The notes under the pieces were generated by a model. The model saw only the letters and a list, made by a program, of their open reading frames with translations, did not search any database and was not told the origin of the DNA. The position numbers and the translations under genes were made by a program. This document shows, piece after piece, positions 41,494-54,120 of a stretch of 64,000 nucleotides of DNA (position 1 is its first letter; each line of letters opens with the position of its first letter). Source of the stretch: Emmonsiellopsis sp. PD_33 (taxonomy: Eukaryota > Ascomycota > Eurotiomycetes > Onygenales > Ajellomycetaceae); the NCBI GenBank assembly GCA_032988165.1, contig JANTQF010000090.1:1-64000 (forward strand). The letters run 5' to 3'.

Positions 41494-43937
41494 TTTGCTC
41501 CGGCCAATCCTCGTCGATTCCACAAAGTAAGGATATCTGTTCACCTCACCTATATATACCAACTTACCCCCTTCTATTATATACACTAAATCTCTAAACT
41601 TACTTTAAAGAACAAAGTTTCGTCCACCACGGATTCAGCTATCGGTCAGACATGAACATAGTCCACCACATCGTCTACCAGCAAAAAAAACCGGGCATCT
41701 ACCGCAAGTCTACCAACCCACCATGTTTACCTGGTCGTTAACAGTTGAGTAGAAACACCTACACCAAACAATTACCTCCTAGCGGACCGTCGTCGTGAAC
41801 CGAGCGATCGACCCAGTTTATCGGCATGTTAAAGCCACCAAACTCTCCTGAAAAATTACCATTATGGTATCCATAATGTAACTTCTTCTCGGCGTCTTGA
41901 AGCAATGCAACTTCTAATCGTCTACCTAGTTCAAGAACAAAACGAAACAACATTTTCCACGAGGTGTGTTGTTATATGCAACTGGTTGTCATGCATTTGG
42001 CTGAAAATGCTATGAGATTCTATGGTTCAGCCAAGAGTCAACATACCTCTCTGAACAACGGCAGCGATGTTGCTATCCTCACCGGCCATCCTCAAGGGAA
42101 CCAGACCCTTCGATTTCTCTCAAAGCAACGTCCCAATCTCGGCCCCCTTTCTGTCACTTGAAAACAGCTAGGCTGTCGCACTTCCACGACATCAGGGCAC
42201 GCCAACGCTATGGCACGCGTCAGGCTCCGACACATACCATCCACTACTACTATCTCGCCACAGTTGGACAAGTATTGGGGGCCCAAGCAACACTTTATCT
42301 TTGAAATACCTACAACAGAAGGGGAGGGGAGGAGAGGGAAGACCGTGAGCGAAAAGTGAGAGGGGGAGGAGAAACGGAACATCACAGTGACGAACTGATC
42401 GAAACCGCCGAACGAAAATCGAAACATAACATCGGCCATCTCATTACACCTACGATACCTTTTCCGATCGAATTTTGCGTCAGAATGTGGGATATGGGTT
42501 GGGTTTTCATTGATTGAACATTTCGTGTACAAAGTCGGGTCTGTATATAACTCCATCCCGGCAAGGTTTTTACCCATCGATACAAAAAAGTCGACTGGGA
42601 GGTTTCCCTTGGCCTACGCCCAAATGGGGGGATGGGTGTTGACGATTGATTGATTGAACATTTCCTGTACAAAGTCGGGTTTGTATATAGCTCCATCCCG
42701 ACAAGGTTTTTACCCGTCGATACAAAGTCGACTGGGAGGTTTCCCTTGGCCTACGCCCAAATTGGGGGATGTTGAGAGATAAATCGATTGATTAATTTCA
42801 AATCGTTCAGCGATCATTTGCAAAGCTGGTACCCATTTTGTCCTATATTATGTGACATGACTACTCTCTGTTCTTGGAAAATTCATGATATTTGTCTATC
42901 CCCCAGTAGAATCCACCAGGATGTTATTCATCCGCTTTCTTTTCTTCTCTTCATTTCACCCCCTTCCCCCCCGATTTTTTCATCTTCTTCCTCTCCCCCT
43001 GCTTCCTCTTCCTCTTCTTCTGCCTACCTACAATCAATCAATTGCAAGACCAGGGGAGAAAAAAGATAAAGTTAATAACAATCAATAACAACTTCATTTT
43101 TCTTTTCATTTTTCTTATATTTATTTTTCTTTTTTTGTTAGAAAAAGAAAAAAAAATATTGAAATGCAGGTAAGAAAATATTAGCACAATCTTTCATATC
43201 ATCTGTCTGTTTTCCATCTCATGAGATAGGATAAATATACCCCCCCCCCTTCCTCCTCCCCTATCTGCCTAGGTCGCTCTGATATCCACCCCTTGACCTT
43301 CCATCACTTGCTACAGCTATATGTATCTCATGTCTGCCTGCCTGCATCCCATTCCGCTCCACTCCATATCAATTTCTTTCCTGCTTTGCCTGCTTGTTTG
43401 TTTGCCCACTCGCTCTTCACACCTGATCTTTTCATAGAAAGAGAAGAAAAAAAAAACATAAAAGTAAAAATTTTTCTCGCCCAGAATACACAAGACACAC
43501 ACACGACTGAATGGAAATGGAACAGAACACACCCCCCCAAGACCAAGTAGCCAGCATACATACACGAATAAATGATAAAAAAGCAATCCTGCCCTTCTTT
43601 CCCCTCTTTCCCCGACTCACGTAGTCACTAGCACACTCTGCGATATCATATCCCGAAGCCGGGGATTTTTTTTTAAAAAGAAGAGTTTCAGACGACAGAA
43701 ACAGAAACAAAAAAAACGGATCAAATAAAAGTGACAATTAAAATAGCCGGCAGTTAAAACTCAGGTAAACGTGTAACAAGAAGAAAAAAAGCGATAAAAG
43801 CGAATGACCACAAAAACAAAGCCAAGCAACAAAAAAAAAAGAGCAAAAAAGAGCAAAAAAGGGGAAAAAAAAACAAGGCAAAGTGGGTTACAAAAAAATA
43901 ATTTTAACAACATGAAGCCAAACGAAGGCCTCAATAA
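41494..43937. other. Intergenic with tandem duplication and low-complexity tracts
   Basis: About 2.4 kb. It contains the duplicated segment at 42511-42770. It is followed by CT-rich DNA with T/A runs (43085-43155), a poly-C tract near 43241-43250, GA/CA repeats, and A-rich DNA up to the end of the PWWP gene. Minus-strand frames at 42092-42696 consist largely of the duplicated unit. No gene is accepted. Confidence 0.6.
42511..42770. repeat. Direct tandem duplication, unit about 120 bp, period 140 bp
   Basis: Copy 1 is about 42511-42631 and copy 2 about 42651-42770. Both begin TGATTGAACATTTC, contain GTACAAAGTCGGGT, CTCCATCCCG, CAAGGTTTTTACCC and TCGACTGGGAGGTTTCCCTT, and end GGCCTACGCCCAAAT followed by a G run. 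A few substitutions and a 3-nt indel separate them. They are joined by about 20 bp rich in GATTGATT. Confidence 0.9.
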
Positions 43938-46163
43938 CTAAGCCTCCACAGCCTCAGCCTCCTTCGCGGGGGCAGGAGAAGTACCAGACTTCCCGTCATC
44001 TTCTGCCGTCTTAGCCTTTTCCGCGGCATCAGCGTCTGGCATTGGCGTATCCTCATCCGCAGCAGCGGCGGCTGTGGCGCCTTCATCGCCGCCATCAGTG
44101 GTCTCTTCCGCTGCTGCCGGCTTGCCATTAGCCTGCTCGTGGCCGTTGGCCTTGGGCTTCTCCTTCTCCTTCTCCTCTGGCTGCTCCTTTTCAGTCGATG
44201 GGATATCCGAGTCAAGAAGGGTCTTCCACTTGTTCAGAATGTTGATGGCGCGGCCGCGGAAATCGTATTCCTCGTCCTTGGGGATCGAGTTCAGCTTGAT
44301 GATGGCCTTGAGCACCTTGTTGATCTTGGTGCCTCGGATGATGCTGACTTCCAAATCGCTATACGATTCCAGCTTTTGGATGTAGTTGGACATGGATCCC
44401 ATCTCTTCCTCTTTGGGCGCCTGGTCACGTGTAAGGAATCCTTTCTGGAGCTTGTGGCGAAGATACAAAACTGCATCGATGAGACCGTCAGCACAGCACG
44501 GCAAAACACTCCTAGTATCGTAAAACGATGTAGAAAGCGGTAGGGAATTCGCAGGAGAATTGGTGTCTTACCTTCTTTTTCTTTCTTCAGCTTCGCCTCC
44601 TGCGGATCTATCGGCTTCTCCTGCTGCTTGGGAGTCTCAGTGGCATCTTCATCGCTGGCCGCCTTTCCCTTTTTATCCTTTTTGGCACTGACAGCCTTCG
44701 CTTTGGAAGCCTTCGCGGAGCCTATGGCCTTTTTGCCCGTCTCACCGGTCGCAGGAGTCTTGGGCGTGGTCAACTTGAGTTTAGTGGCAGTTTTCGGGGT
44801 CTTTGCGGGCTGTGTCACGAAAAAAAGGATGAAACCCGCCCTGTTAGCCAACTATTTTTCCGGCCAAAACACCACCTAAAATTGGCACCCGAGGATGGGC
44901 GATTTATAATCGCAACACAACACGAAAACGACCGTTGCCGCGGAAGCCTGCTTACCTTGTCGCTCTCCACGTCACTGCCAGCATCCTTCTTCCGCTTTTT
45001 GGCGCTCTTTCGCTTCTCAGCCCCGGCTTCAGCCATCTCCTGCTCATCCGCCACATCCATGCTCTTCCGCTTCTTCTTCTCCTGCTTGGCTGCCTTCTCC
45101 GCTGCTCGGGCCTCGCGCTCTTGCTGGTCTTGCAGCAGGGCCTGGGCATGATCACGGAGCATGTCCTTGAAATACTGAAGATCATGCCCTTCAGCAGCAA
45201 CTTGGTAAGCTCCAACTAGACTCTTGCTCTTGCCCTTTTCGCTCACGTCTTTGCAGCTTTCGGGATCGAGGGGTGTGAGGTCTGTGTTTGGAATCCAGGC
45301 GCTAGGATTCATAAATCTGTCAGCCTATGTGCTCTGTCTTTCACGTATCTCAAAGGAAATAGCCGCATCCGTAGGAAAACCCCATCAAATATCAAGGTCT
45401 GGGGTGTAGCGTAGTAAACCACTAAAAAAAACCTCACTCACAATTCATTCGTCTGCAAAAACATAATGGGAAACGTGCGGTCTTGCACCCGTTTGCCCCC
45501 ATCGCTGTAAGGTTCGTTGTACGTGCCATCCTTCTTCTTCGTCGTCACTGGACGCGTCGACAACAGGCTCTCAGGAAGCATCTCCTCATCGCAGATTATC
45601 GATGGCCAGGGAGAATGGGTCTTCAGACGAGCAAGATAGTACTCGCCGGGCTTCGCATCAAGGTGTGTGATGCGTGCCATGGACTTCTTCTTTCCCAGCT
45701 TCTTCCCCTTGGGCTTGGATACCCCACTGGCTCTGCGCTTAGTATCCGACTTCTTTGCCGCGGACGCGGGCGTCCCGTTGGTGCCGTTGGCGGTGGTGTC
45801 AGCAGCAGCGGTCTCCTCTTCTGCAACGGCACTCTCTTCTTTCTCCGGTGTCTTGGCGGGCTCCGCGGCAGCAGCCTCGGGTTTCTCAGAAGCGGCAGCG
45901 GGTGCATCTGCGCGGACAGTGACGAGGGCAGGTTAGCTACAACGAACGTCGACAAAGCATCGCGGGAAAACATAGCACGGGAGTGGAGGGAGGGGGTGGG
46001 CAGGAATGGGCGTACCGGCCGACGCGTCGTCAGCTTTCACAGCAGACTCGGGCTCCTTCTCCGCACGAGGGGACTCTGGAGACTTTGCGGGAGCGTCTGT
46101 CGACGGGGCGAGTTCAGGCAGCGAGTCGCCTCGGGATGCAGCGGGGTTTGCGTCCTCAGCCAT
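43938..46163 (-). CDS. PWWP-domain chromatin protein with TFIIS-N/IBD-like helical domain
   Basis: Exons: 46016-46163, 45442-45907, 44956-45316, 44572-44809, 43938-44470 (581 aa). An Ala/Glu/Pro-rich N-terminus with basic patches (KRRASGVSKPKGKKLGKKK) precedes a PWWP domain at about residues 133-225: KPGEYYLARLKTHSPWPSII (core SPWPS at 148-152) and FPIMFLQTNEL, continuing FMNPSAWIPNTDLTPL. PWWP domains read methylated histone H3 on DNA. A long charged, nuclear-type linker follows. Residues about 405-490 form a compact helical stretch (NYIQKLESYSDLEVSIIRGT, KINKVLKAIIKLNSIP, FRGRAINILNKWKTLL) resembling a TFIIS N-terminal or LEDGF integrase-binding domain. The tail is acidic and alanine-rich. 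The architecture suggests a LEDGF/HRP2-like transcription-coupled reader; the function is inferred. Exon junctions restore frame at all four introns (GTACGC, GTGAGT, GTAAGC, GTAAGA). Confidence 0.85.
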
Positions 46164-47376
46164 GATGACAGCTGCTCAGCGCGAGGACGAAACGGGGAGC
46201 GAAAGGGGGCTCGGGGAGGGCAGTGGCAAGGGCCGGGGTGAAGAAAAGCGACGGCAGCAGGCGAGGCGAGGGCGTAGTTGTGGTGGTGGAGGGGGTGGAC
46301 GGCGGCAGAGGGCGATGTTGGTGGTGGGCGTGGTGGTGGTTGAGCAGAGTTGGTGTTTGGCGGTGGATTCTTATTATTTTTCTTGGGTGCGCGAAGATCG
46401 TGGCGTGAGACAAGGAACGCGTGCGGGCAAAAAGGCGGCGGACAGAGGCCCCAACCACAGCAATTATTCCACGCTCCTGATGCTCAGATGTTGCTGCTTG
46501 TCGTCTGGACAAGCAGGCTGGCTCGCCCTGTGCTCTCCCAGCGCGAGATATGCCCGTCTGCGCGGTGCAGAATGTCGCGGCAATTCACCACCGCGTATGT
46601 GCAAATGCCCACTTCACCAACAGCCAAACCCAACTGGCGAGAAGCGCAGTAGAAACACGGAAATCAAGGCGATGGCAGCCTTCAGCAACACAGTGAACTT
46701 CGAATTAAGCAAAAGAAATCACAGATAAGAAGCGAAACAGCAAGAAAAAGCAGCCAGGAGAGATGAAGATCTATGTATGACCCCGTATCTCTCCCGTTTC
46801 TTTCTTGGTAAAAGACAGCAGTTTTGGATTCAGGGACATGCGAGTCTTCTTTACAGAAGCTGTATTTCAGTGGATATTCAGATGAGCAGCAAGCAGAGCA
46901 GCCGGGCGGCTGGAGAGATCTGGGGGTTGAGGAGGGGAGAAATCGAGAGACGGGGAGATGGATCTTGGTGGTGAGGGATGCTGACATCATCAGGGCGGGC
47001 GCATTTCTTTTCTTTTGCTGCCACGAGATATGATATAGCAGCTTGACAATGTAAATATCCCGTTGCACTGTTGTCGTGGTATTCTATGCTTGTCTCTAGC
47101 ATGCAATTGGGTTTTGATCTGGATATATCTGTTGTTGCGTTGGTGAAGTATAAGCAAACACACCTCCCTCGCCAGAGTAACATCTGCACCATGTATATCC
47201 ACGACGGAAGACAGACAAATGAATGAATGAATGGAGATAGCATGGCTTCATCCAACGCGGAAAATAATCAGATCTATTCTTATTGTCCTAGCCTACTTCA
47301 CCACCACCTCCCCACGCACTCAGCACCCCCCCCTCACCCGCCATCGAACAGCACCCATCCTCACCAGACGGCTTCT
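46164..47376. other. Intergenic
   Basis: Upstream of the PWWP gene and 3' of the PAP2 gene. It is GC- and G-rich near 46200-46350 (GGTGGTGG repeats) and has (GAAT)n near 47219-47231. Several open frames occur, none with family features. Confidence 0.5.
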
Positions 47377-48893
47377 TCAATTATCTACCATGCTATGATC
47401 CTCGGCCGAAACGTAAGAAGACGGATGGCGTATACAAATGGACTCCTGATCCGGCTTGTGTACTCTCACTACCCAAAAGAAATAATCTTCCAGCGGGAGA
47501 AGATTTAAGAGAAACGAGTTCGCCCACCATGCGAATCCACACACAATTGCTCCCGCAACAGCATCAAGAATAAAGTGGTTCGCAGTGGCAACTATTGCAA
47601 TGAGGATGATCAATGGATACGTAAATCCAAGTATAATGCAGGCGCTCCGTTTCCATGAAAGCCAGTGGATTGTAGGGACGAAACCTGGACGGGAACGTAG
47701 AGGGAAGGATAATAGGGGGCTTAATGCTCGGGGTTGTTCCGAAGCAAGTGGGATAGTCATTACTGTGACCCCTATCAACAATGAATAACCAAAATGTAAT
47801 GACGGCATAGCAGCTAGAAGCGAATCCGTTAGCAATTGAGAATAAGGGTATAGAGTTGGCGCTGACCATATTGATTGCAAAACCTATTCTGCGTCCAAAT
47901 ACTACTAGAACCATCCGCCCCATGAACAGTATCAACGAAGCCATAGCTCCTTGACAGTTCTCCGGTTAGGCCCCCAACCAAAGGGTCGCTAAGCAGTCGA
48001 GGCGGCATACACGGCCAGAATGTAAATACGACAAACGCTAACAGGTTAGAGAATCCAACAGCGCGCCTCCGAGCTTGGTATAAAGCTGGACCGAGCAAAA
48101 ACCGGCTCGAATAACCACCTAGCTTTATAGGATAGTGCCCTTCCAGTCTGATTTGCGCCGTAGTGTGGTAGTAAAGCCAGGCGAGGAAGGCGATTGTTCC
48201 TGGTATGTGGACGAATGAGTAGAGCCAGTTGATCCAAGTCAGGAGTAGCGGGTGGCGAAGAAAGTAGCGTTGTATCTGAGGTTCCCACAGGATGTGTAAA
48301 CTCTTCTCCCATCTTATCACTTGTAGAGCGTGTTGCCTCGCGATGTCAACAGTATCGTCCTTGCGAATAAGGACAGTGAAGGCTCGCGCAAGTTGATAAG
48401 TCTGTTTGGAAAACCATATTGCTAGATCAGCAGATATACATGTCAACTTTCACTACGCCCAAAAATAGGGGCAGCTTACCCAATAAACCAACGCCCAGTA
48501 CCAGCATTCTACCAAAAAGGGAAACCGATGAAGCAATCTGCCTAGCAAGCGATTGCGAAATCTTGCAGTGTTTGGCGTCACCACGTCTCTCTTCCACAAC
48601 CATAGGCGTATCGGTCTTATTCTCCATGGATGCTCTTGGTTCAGCAACAACGACGGAGACAGGGAGCCACTTGAGCTTCTTGACAACAATCCCTCCTCTG
48701 CACAGGGGTTGCTCGAGAGGCCTGACTCAAGGCTATCGAAAGATTTATCCGAGAAATCGCCACTGGATATTGATACGTCACGTCTAGTGCCGCGGGTATA
48801 TACAGAGTGTGATTTTGGAGTACGGTTAATCCAGGTGCCTCCGAAAAGAAGAATAAGAACCGTCAAGGGTTCTAGAATAGTCCCGACGCCCAT
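47377..48893 (-). CDS. PAP2-superfamily integral membrane protein (Aur1/PAP2_3-like)
   Basis: Polytopic membrane protein of the lipid phosphatase/phosphotransferase superfamily, in the PAP2_3 group related to inositol-phosphorylceramide synthases; substrate not determinable. Exons: 48480-48893, 47867-48401, 47377-47813 (461 aa); introns are 78 nt and 53 nt. The start MGVGTILEPLTVLILLFGGT gives an N-terminal hydrophobic segment; the in-frame ATG at 49058 would add 55 residues. A Ser-rich loop follows. The conserved membrane part has LWEPQIQRYFLRHPLLLTWI, FVHIPGTIAFLAWLYY and FVVFTFWPCMPPRLL. Splicing restores RFCNQYAAMPSLHFGYSLLI, the C2 motif with His about 323. The C3 motif is ANHFILDAVAGAIV (His about 396, Asp about 400). 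Confidence 0.85.
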
Positions 48894-50530
48894 TTCGCGG
48901 TCGAAAGGCGGAATGAACAGGTCCGGTACAGTGTATAAAGTAAATATCCGCCGTGACCTGGATCTGATATAGACAAGCAGTGTCAACTTTGCTTGACTGC
49001 CCCTCCGCAACACGGGAAATATCAAGGGCAAGGAGAAAGATGCAAGGTAGAAAAACAATTATAATTTATAATTGGCCAGACAGAACATATAGGAATAACT
49101 CTGGAGGGTCTTCCAACCCAAGAATCAATCCACCGCAAGGAAACCGGCGCATCGATATGTTGTCAGGCAGCTGGATGTTTTGCTCCACGCAGGTTCTCTC
49201 TGGCTGATAGTTCCTGCAACCGGCGATGTAACCACCGGGGACCTGCCTGTGTCTGATATCGATGTCCGCACAGTTCAAGCTTCCTGGGCTGACAAGAAAC
49301 GAGAAATCAATTGGAACTTGAAGCCGGAGAGAAAGACGCCCATTGCGAGGCCGTGGACAGGAAGCGGCGGCCAGCATCAAGGCCGGGAAGTGGAAGCGGC
49401 ACATGATGAAATTCATCATCGTCATAGCACATATTACATGTAGATGCCAATAATTGCTTGATCAAAAGACCTGAGAGTTAGCACAGACGACTTTATACGC
49501 CTATCCCGATGGAGCAGAATGGGGGATAGGAGACCTCCAGGATTCCAGGCCCGTTATCAAAGAAAAGCAAGGAGTCTCCATTCCTCTGCTCTAAAATGTA
49601 GAGGTAGTACGCAGAGAGACTCTAAAACAACCTGATGCCAGGAGAATAACTAGATATAATAAATACATCCATCGACCACTTTCAAATGTCGTCGTCTCGT
49701 CTGAGATGGCTGATGATGACTCAGGCATGACTCAGCTGGATGGTTATCAAAACTCCGACAACAACAGGAGGGAGAACAACAACAACAACATTGGAAAAGC
49801 AATTCTCTCGCTTGAAAACACCCCAGCTCACGCTGATCCGCCCAAGAAGCTAGAGCAGACGATGAGATCTCATCTCCAGATGAGGCTCTTTCCGATCAAC
49901 CTCCCGGACTATCCCGAGCATCACCCCGCTCCCTCAATCCAACGGACCCATCCATCGTGATCTCGATTCTGGCTAAAAAGGTCTCTTCTTGCGAGATCGC
50001 AGATACGAGCCTAGCGGGCCTAATAGTCAGGTGGGGGTGGGATGAGATGAGGAGATTGCTCGAATTCGTAACTCCCGGAGTCCCGGCCTATTGTTACGAC
50101 TATTGACATCAAACTTCGAACTAAAAACCATCAAGCCCAAAAGGTTGTGCTCCGCTTCTCGTATCCCTCGGCTGGTGGGTTTTTGAATCGCCACCGGCAG
50201 AGCTGATGTTGTTTGTTGCAGATCCAACATTGAGGATCTGTCTCTCTGCAAGGAGCTCTGCGGGTGAACGTTCTCCTTCATGATGCATGGAGGATTGAAT
50301 CTGTGGGTGAGGTCCCTCCTTGGGTCAACTCTCGTGCTCGACATGCGAGAAGTCCAAGCCGTACAATTGACATTCTCTCAGCATCTTCATTGAGGTGTCA
50401 GTCAATTGCAAGTTGTGATTGGCAACAAAATAATGGAAACAAGCTATACAATTGAAATATGACCGCAGTGAGATAGGGAGCTTTTGAAACTAGGATTAAA
50501 ATAAATATTTACATATGCATACAAGAGAGA
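48894..50530. other. Intergenic up to the AT block
   Basis: About 1.6 kb of normal-composition DNA. A plus-strand frame at 49706-49960 (84 aa, Asn-rich: RRENNNNNIG) and minus-strand frames near 49066-49425 and 50027-50344 show no family features. The last CpG before the AT block that I found is near 50529. Confidence 0.5.
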
Positions 50531-50938
50531 CGCAGGAACAGAAAAAGACCCCCAATGCTAAGAAAGAGCATGGATATCTTCAAAAATAGAAAAAAACATC
50601 AGGAGCTGTCCATACCAGATTTTCATGAGACTGTTCTGCTGTGAATCTACTGTGTAAACACCATTACTCTGATAGAGCACTCTGAAATTAACATCTATAA
50701 TGATATTATCACTATTTTTAGAGTGTGTAAATCAAAGAATCATATAAATATATTGTAATGTTATAACTATATTTCATGAAGTGCTCTAACTACACTTCAT
50801 AAAGTACTCTAACTATATTTCATATAATATAATATTTCTGCAACACTCCATATAATGCTTCATCTACATTTATATATATATAATGTCCTGACTACCATCA
50901 TGCTCCATGTAATGCTCTATTAATATTTATATATATAT

Positions 50939-51057
50939 AACACTCTAACTATAATAATACTTCAACTGTAATAATACTTCAACTATAATAATACTCTAAC
51001 TACTATAATGCTCTGACTATAATAATACTCTAACTATAATAATACTCTAATTATATT
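50939..51057. repeat. 17-bp minisatellite, 7 copies
   Basis: Seven consecutive 17-bp units with consensus AATACTCTAACTATAAT, starting at 50939, 50956, 50973, 50990, 51007, 51024 and 51041. Each differs from the consensus by a few bases. Looser relatives (GCTCTAACTACACTTCAT, GTACTCTAACTATATTTC) precede it at about 50780-50825. Confidence 0.9.
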
Positions 51058-51444
51058 ACATTTAATGTCTCTATATAAACATGGTGATGACTATCATGGA
51101 ATCATTATATAATTACTGTGATAATATAATTAGAGAATTAAAATATGATTTAGACACAGTGAAATTATCATATAAATACTATAGTAACACAGTCAGAGCA
51201 TCAGAGCATAGTTTAAACATGGTTATAATATAATTAAAGTATAATTAGATCACTATTTGACTACAGTCTAATTATAAAGTAATTTCTAATCTAAATATAT
51301 ATTCTTTTAGAGACATTCATCATTAATTTTATATTCAGCAGTATATTCATCAAATTGATCCATAATCATCATTATTACTGCTATTAACAGGGTAAAGCTA
51401 CTACAAGCAAAGAAAAATTAGCTCTGATAATCAATTTAGGGGGT

Positions 51445-51530
51445 GAGGATTAAGGTGATGTTGTCATTTAGAGATTTGAGGATTGAGATGATATTGCCAT
51501 TTAGAGGTTTAAAAATTAAGGTAATATTTG
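51445..51530. repeat. 33-bp tandem repeat, about 2.6 copies
   Basis: Units begin at 51445, 51478 and 51511. The first two are GAGGATTAAGGTGATGTTGTC... and GAGGATTGAGATGATATTGCC..., each ending CATTTAGAG(A/G)TTT. The third is partial. Confidence 0.85.
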
Positions 51531-52485
51531 CTTGAGTAATAATCTTACATCTAATAATGTTAGAGAAGTAAAGAACCTTAAAAAGAAAATATCAGCTCTA
51601 ATAAGTATGATATATGAGGAGATACTCACTAAAAATAAATGTTTTCATTCCCATTTTACTGGAGAAATGAATCTAATTGTAGCTCTATACTTCTTAAGTC
51701 CATAATTAAATAATATTTTAATAATAATAATGGTTCAGATGTATGTCTTCAGCAGCTCTCAGATTCTCCAGTAATAAAATATACCTCTTTTATATATCAA
51801 TAAATCTCTATGACATACTTCCTGTTGATTAGGCATTCAAGTGAATTCTTACTATACTGAATAAATACACCTAATTGCCTCTTTATACATTGAAATGTCA
51901 GCTCTAACAATCATGATATAGAGAGAGATACCTACTAAAATGAACTAAAATGCTGCAGACATTATTCTTCACATCTCTCAATCTAAATACAGCTAAAGTT
52001 GAGTATGAAGTTAAGCTGAGTTATTTATAATAAACTTAATTATTTTTTTTAGAATATTATGAATACTATCTTGTTTTATTAGTTCTTTAATGAATAATAC
52101 TGTAATGTCTTTCACACTAAAGTATACTATCTCTACTCTTATAATAGTAATTATAATATTAGAATCATCCTGATATTATCCTTCATTATGGTGAGTCTAA
52201 ATCTCATCAAAAATAAGTTTAAGTTCCTTTTCCTACTCTACAGGAGAAATGAACTTAATTACTACTCTATACTTCTAAAATTCATAATTAAATGAGATCT
52301 CAGTAATGATGATGGTGCAGGTATGCATATTATTAATTAGAATAAGATATTCTTTATTAAGAACTGCATTTATTAATGATAATTTACTGGCCTCTATACT
52401 TCTAATAATACTAATTATAACTAGTATGGCTTTTGACTTCATCTTCAGGTTCTCCATATTCCTTAACCACTGGTTTTGACAATGG

Positions 52486-52592
52486 GTGGCAGCTCAGGTT
52501 GATGATAAGTAGTGGCCTAGATTGATGATAGATAGTGACCCAGGTTGACAATAAATAGTAACTCAGGTTGATAATGAGTAGTAGCTCAGATT
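52486..52592. repeat. 23-bp tandem repeat, about 4.5 copies
   Basis: Consensus GTAGCTCAGGTTGATAATAAGTA. Units start near 52486 (26 bp), 52512, 52535 and 52558, with a partial copy at 52581. Confidence 0.85.
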
Positions 52593-54120
52593 ATAGTGAG
52601 TCTATATAGATATTCATTTTTAGTGAATGTAACAACTTGCAAGCAATCTACTAAAAGAGAAAGAAAATAGATTGATGGTGTCAGCACAGGTGCAGGATAG
52701 ATATAGATAGAGAAAAGAAGGCTAGATAGGAAATATCTTTAATAATTTTAAATGTAATATGAGTAAATAGGAAATATTAACTCTGACAGTCATTATATAG
52801 AAGGAAATACCCTTAATGATTTGAATGTAATATAGGTGAATGAGAAATATTAGCTTCAACAGTCATTATATAGAGGAAATACTCTTAATGATTGGGATGT
52901 AATGTGAGTGAATGAGAAATATTAATTTATCTAGTAGTAAAATATACCTCTTTTATATATTAATATATCTCTATAATGTGCTTTCATTTTCTGAGTATTC
53001 AGTCTCATCTTATAGAATCAGGTATATTAGTTTATACTTATTATTATAGAGATGTCTTTCAGAAATTAAATCTAATATAGGCCTCTTCATTAAGCCTATA
53101 GGCATCATTTAATAAATTAATGTTATGGTACATATCAGTCATCTTCAGAATATTTACTGGGTTGAGTACTAGATTACTTGATAAATTAATATTATAATAC
53201 ATATTGATGATCTTTGAGATATTTACAGAGTTAAGTACTAGATTGTAGGTGGGGGTATTGCCCTGCATTTAACCCTAAATACTACTCATTATAGGAGATA
53301 TTGAGGTCTACCCTGAGCTTATTACATGAGATCACATAGGAGAGCCTATTAATGAACCTTACCTGCAAGATACACTAAATGAGCTATCATATTAAGTAGG
53401 TATTAGTATGAAAGTCTCCTACTTCTAAGTACATTATTAAGAAGAGAATAGTTATGCACAGGATAATAGATTGACTTATTAATTACTACTAAAGAGGATT
53501 TTAGGATTTAAGAGTAGCTAAAAAAATGATATGTCTCATGTACAGTGCAAAAGCTTGATGCCTTTAGAGCTATATTACAACCTACTTCTAAACTTATATT
53601 AGATTAGTATAACATAGAGACTTGGTTTCCATACAGCAGGAAGGCTGATTATTATGTAATCTCCAGAATCATCACTTAGAATTAGTAGGCTTAATAACTC
53701 ATTGAACTTAGTTAGACTCATTAATGTAACTGTAAAAAAAACTCAATCATTATATTCATATAAGTTATAAATAAAAACAACTTGAATCCAATCAATTTTT
53801 GAATTTCTATACTTAATAACATCTTCTTGTATGAGTGTTATCTGATGGGTTTCATTACTATATAATAAATAAGCATATAATTAACAGTGTCCTAATGAGA
53901 ATGAGAGATGATACTTAGATATAAAAGTAATTTTTTAGTAAAATTAGAGTGGTCTTAATCCTAATTTCAGAATGGATGATTTATTCCAGTTAAGACTATA
54001 TACCTATCTTAGTTTTTAAAGGAATGAGTAGACATTTAGAAGGTTTAATATCTAATTTATTAGAATTCTCAGTATATTTATATCATTCTTTAGTAACAGT
54101 AAAGATATAAGATTTACCTG

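Noticed and set aside
49706..49960. 84-codon Asn-rich open frame as a gene
   Set aside because: Low complexity, no recognised domain, and no promoter or splice context. It cannot be supported from sequence alone.
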